This document shows positions 6,858 through 10,328 of a stretch of 10,328 nt of DNA, piece after piece (position 1 is the stretch's first letter; the number at the start of each line of letters is the position of its first letter). The notes under the pieces were generated by a model that saw only the letters and a list, made by a program, of their open reading frames with translations, did not search any database and was not told the origin of the DNA. The stretch is from contig CATPAM010000032.1 of assembly GCA_955651735.1 (NCBI GenBank), positions 1 through 10,328 on the forward strand, written 5' to 3'. The translations under genes were made by a program, and so were the position numbers. The stretch comes from Candidatus Acidiferrales bacterium (lineage in GTDB: Bacteria > Acidobacteriota > Terriglobia > Acidiferrales > UBA7541).

Positions 6858-7364
6858 TTAAACCAGCGGCTTGGACATCAAAATGTAATGCGCTGGCACC
6901 TTGGCAACTAAGTTCTCGGGGAATGGTTCGGTGCAAATGACCTCATATCCGAGGCGCTGATAAAAGGGCAAGAGTTGCTCGCCTCGCGCGCTGATAACGC
7001 GCAAATCCATCGCGCGGGAGCCTGATTCGCGCGCAAGATTCTCCGCCGCGGCTACCAATTGCCCTCCGAGTCCCGCACCCTGCCGCGCGGGCTGCACGGA
7101 AAGAAGCCCCAGGTAGCTGCGATCATTACGAGTCTCAACGTAAACGCAACCCGGCAATCCACCGGAATCTTCCGCCACGAGGAACGTGCCGCCGCTCATG
7201 TAAGCGCGAACTCCCAAATCGTCCACGCGATTGCCGTCGAAGACCACCTGCTCGACAACGAAGGCGGCATTGATCAATTCTGTGAGCGTGGGTACATCCT
7301 CATCACTCGCGGGACGGATGCGTACCTTGGACTCGGATGAGGGCGAATTGGCAGAGGCAGCCAT
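6858..7364 (-). CDS. GNAT-family N-acetyltransferase
   Basis: This 168-residue cytoplasmic protein is predicted to transfer an acetyl group from acetyl-CoA to an unknown amine. It shows RIRPASDEDVPTLTELINAAF (15-35, strand 1 and helix 1 of the fold), GLLSVQPARQGAGLGGQL (86-103), which contains the acetyl-CoA pyrophosphate loop Q95-x-x-G-x-G100, and LLPFYQRLGYEV (131-142), the usual motif B. Length and layout are normal for a single GNAT domain. The ATG at 7364 is 19 bp after the enolase stop, indicating cotranscription with eno, but no good Shine-Dalgarno sequence precedes it, so it may depend on reinitiation after enolase. The Ser/Ala-rich first 13 residues are probably disordered. Substrate cannot be told from the sequence; GNATs next to eno are not a diagnostic pairing that I know of. 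Confidence 0.87.
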   Translation of the reverse strand: MAASANSPSSESKVRIRPASDEDVPTLTELINAAFVVEQVVFDGNRVDDLGVRAYMSGGTFLVAEDSGGLPGCVYVETRNDRSYLGLLSVQPARQGAGLGGQLVAAAENLARESGSRAMDLRVISARGEQLLPFYQRLGYEVICTEPFPENLVAKVPAHYILMSKPLV

Positions 7365-7383
7365 AAAACGCGTTTATCAGCAT

Positions 7384-8811
<1,428 letters not shown>

Positions 8812-8869
8812 AGCAACAAATTGCACTTTCTTTAGCTCAAAACAGATCGCCGACTGCTGCTAGCCTTAC

Positions 8870-10108
8870 TCACGCCGCTTCCGGTTCCTCGATCAGCGAT
8901 TCCTGGCGCACCACCACCACAATTCCCGAGTCCGTCACATGAAAGCGCCGACGGTCGGCTTCCGTGTCGTAGCCAATCTCCGCGCGCTCCGGCAGCGTCA
9001 CATGCCGGTCGATAATCGCGCGTCGGATGCGCGAGTGCCGCCCCACATTCACGTGATTGTACAAAATCGAATCCGACACCTCGCAATAGCTGTTGACGCG
9101 CACGTCGTAGCCGACTATGCAGCGCTGCACGCGTCCGCCGGATACGATCGAGCCGCCCCCTACAATCGAATCGAGCGCGACACCCATGCGCTCCGGATCA
9201 GCGAAAACAAATTTCGCCGGCGGATATTGATGCTGCCAGGTGCGCAGCGGCCAATCCTTGTCGTACAAGTTGAAGACCGGCGAAACGGAGACCAGATCCA
9301 TGTTCGCTTCGTAGTACGCATCCAGCGTGCCCACGTCGCGCCAGTACAATGCGTCCTTGCGGTTCTCGTCGATGAAGTTGAACGCGAACACGCGGTGCTT
9401 GCTGATGATGCGCGGGAGTACATCCTTTCCGAAATCGTGCGACGACTTGGGATCCTCGGAGTCCGCCAGCAAAATCGGAATCATCAGGTGCGTGTTGAAA
9501 ATGTAGATGCCCATGGACGCGTTGCAATGGCCCTGGTGATGCGGCGACTCTTTAGGCGCGGCAGGCTTTTCTTCAAATCCCACGATGCGCCACTCCTTAT
9601 CCACCTCGATCACGCCAAATTGCCGCGCCGCCTGCGTCGTGGGAATTTCGATCGTCGCCACCGTAACGTCCGCGCCGGAGTCCACATGCTGCTGCAGCAT
9701 GCGGCTGTAATTCATTTTTTAGATGTGGTCGCCGGACAAAATGAAGACGTACTTCGAGCGCTCGCTGCCGATGGAATAAATATTCTGGTACACCGCGTCG
9801 GCCGTACCCTGATACCACTGCTGCGAAACGCGCATCTGCGGCGGCAGCACTTCGATGTAATCGCCGAGCCCGGCCAACGGCGACCACCCCGCGCGAATGT
9901 GCCGGTTCAGGCTCAGCGCCTTGTATTGCGTTAAAACGAAAACGCGCCGCAAATCCGAATTGATGCAGTTGGAAAGCGTGATGTCGATGATGCGATACAG
10001 CCCGCCGAACGGCACCGCCGGCTTCGCGCGGTCGCGCGTCAGCGGCCATAACCTTTCGCCTTGCCCTCCGGCTAGCAGTACTCCGATGGCATCGCGCATC
10101 GCAGACAT
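8870..10108 (-). pseudogene. glgC: Glucose-1-phosphate adenylyltransferase interrupted by one in-frame TAA
   Basis: Intact GlgC makes ADP-glucose from ATP and glucose-1-phosphate, the committed step of bacterial glycogen synthesis. The frame totals 412 codons, normal for the family (about 420-430), but codon 130 is TAA (9721-9719). It falls in the conserved GDHIYKMNYSRML-type segment exactly where tyrosine is expected; TAC or TAT to TAA needs one change. Before it lie VLLAGGQGERLWPLTRDRAK (10-29, nucleotide loop) and WYQGTADAVYQNI (98-110). After it come FEEKP (178-182, sugar-phosphate Lys181), SSHDFGKDVLPRI (222-234), YWRDVGTLDAYYEANMDL (255-272) and the C-terminal left-handed beta-helix. 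Start ATG 10108 is chosen for the G-rich stretch 6 nt upstream; ATG 10147 would add 13 residues but has no ribosome site. ATG 9715 after the stop is the native internal Met and has no ribosome site. Position 37 is Leu where E. coli has the activator-binding Lys39, so allosteric control may differ. Confidence 0.93.
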
Positions 10109-10195
10109 GGCAGACCCCCGGGCTTCGCGTTCCTGGAGCGGGCACATCTAACAACAGAATGGAGGAAAAAGACAAATGTTAAGGGGGACCGCCTC

Positions 10196-10214
10196 GACTC
10201 GCGGACGGCGAGTC
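10196..10214. other. Stem-loop upstream of glgC
   Basis: GACTCGC (10196-10202) and GCGAGTC (10208-10214) form a perfect 7-bp stem around a 5-nt loop, about 90 bp upstream of the glgC start. Neither strand has an adjacent U-tract. It could belong to a terminator of a gene beyond the right edge, a leader structure of glgC, or nothing. The rest of 10109-10328 holds no gene I can support and no convincing promoter pair. Confidence 0.3.
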
Positions 10215-10328
10215 CCTGACCTCGCCGCTTGAGGAAGCGTTACGACATCGTCAACTTCTCCAAGTTACTCACCTCGTTACGCCCGCCCCGACAACTGCCC
10301 CGGCGAGCGCGCCCAAACCGTCGGCGAC

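Noticed and set aside
10176..10232. Plus-strand ATG with GGAGG 10 nt upstream, opening an 18-codon frame
   Set aside because: The frame is very short, has no recognisable features, and lies in the glgC upstream region; the purine-rich stretch alone is weak evidence.
10237..10260. TTGACG on the minus strand near 10254-10249 as a -35 box for glgC
   Set aside because: No -10-like hexamer lies 16-18 nt downstream.
10269..10328. Minus-strand open stretch entering from the right edge and ending at TGA 10271-10269, with a Gly/Ala-rich tail like GALAGAVVGAG
   Set aside because: Only 19 codons are visible, and the GC-rich composition gives similar-looking peptides in other frames and on the plus strand, so I cannot support a gene.

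Overview
The window reads as an ordinary chromosomal housekeeping region of a GC-rich Gram-negative-type bacterium. The gene content, including a secreted glutamate-carboxypeptidase-II-like M28 peptidase, a short ACT-less homoserine dehydrogenase and a VC1184-type cysteine-desulfurase-like protein, would fit Acidobacteriota. That placement is an inference from protein style only; there is no rRNA or marker gene here to settle it. I see no phage, insertion sequence, CRISPR array, tRNA or rRNA, and no convincing new multi-gene system.

Nearly everything is on the minus strand, so it is read from the right edge to the left. From right to left: about 220 bp with no convincing gene (10109-10328); glgC (ADP-glucose pyrophosphorylase), interrupted by one in-frame TAA; a probable rho-independent terminator; eno (enolase); a GNAT acetyltransferase 19 bp after eno; a secreted M28 peptidase; and a homoserine dehydrogenase 60 bp after the peptidase, whose best start is a non-canonical ATC. 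A single plus-strand gene, a pyridoxamine-phosphate-oxidase-like flavoprotein (2724-3377), converges on the homoserine dehydrogenase and diverges from the next unit. That unit is a compact minus-strand operon: the cysteine-desulfurase-like PLP enzyme, a small uncharacterised protein overlapping it as TGATG but carrying a frameshift, and gpmI (phosphoglycerate mutase), whose 3' end runs off the left edge.

Metabolically, GpmI and enolase catalyse consecutive lower-glycolysis steps (3PG to 2PG to PEP), and GlgC would commit glucose-1-phosphate to glycogen. The other genes have no obvious pathway link to these or to each other.

The most notable signals are three one-nucleotide anomalies in otherwise well-conserved genes: Tyr codon to TAA in glgC, a one-base loss in the small gene, and ATC where ATG is expected in the homoserine dehydrogenase. 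Together they suggest consensus errors in the assembly or real recent gene decay. Read-level data would separate these two explanations.
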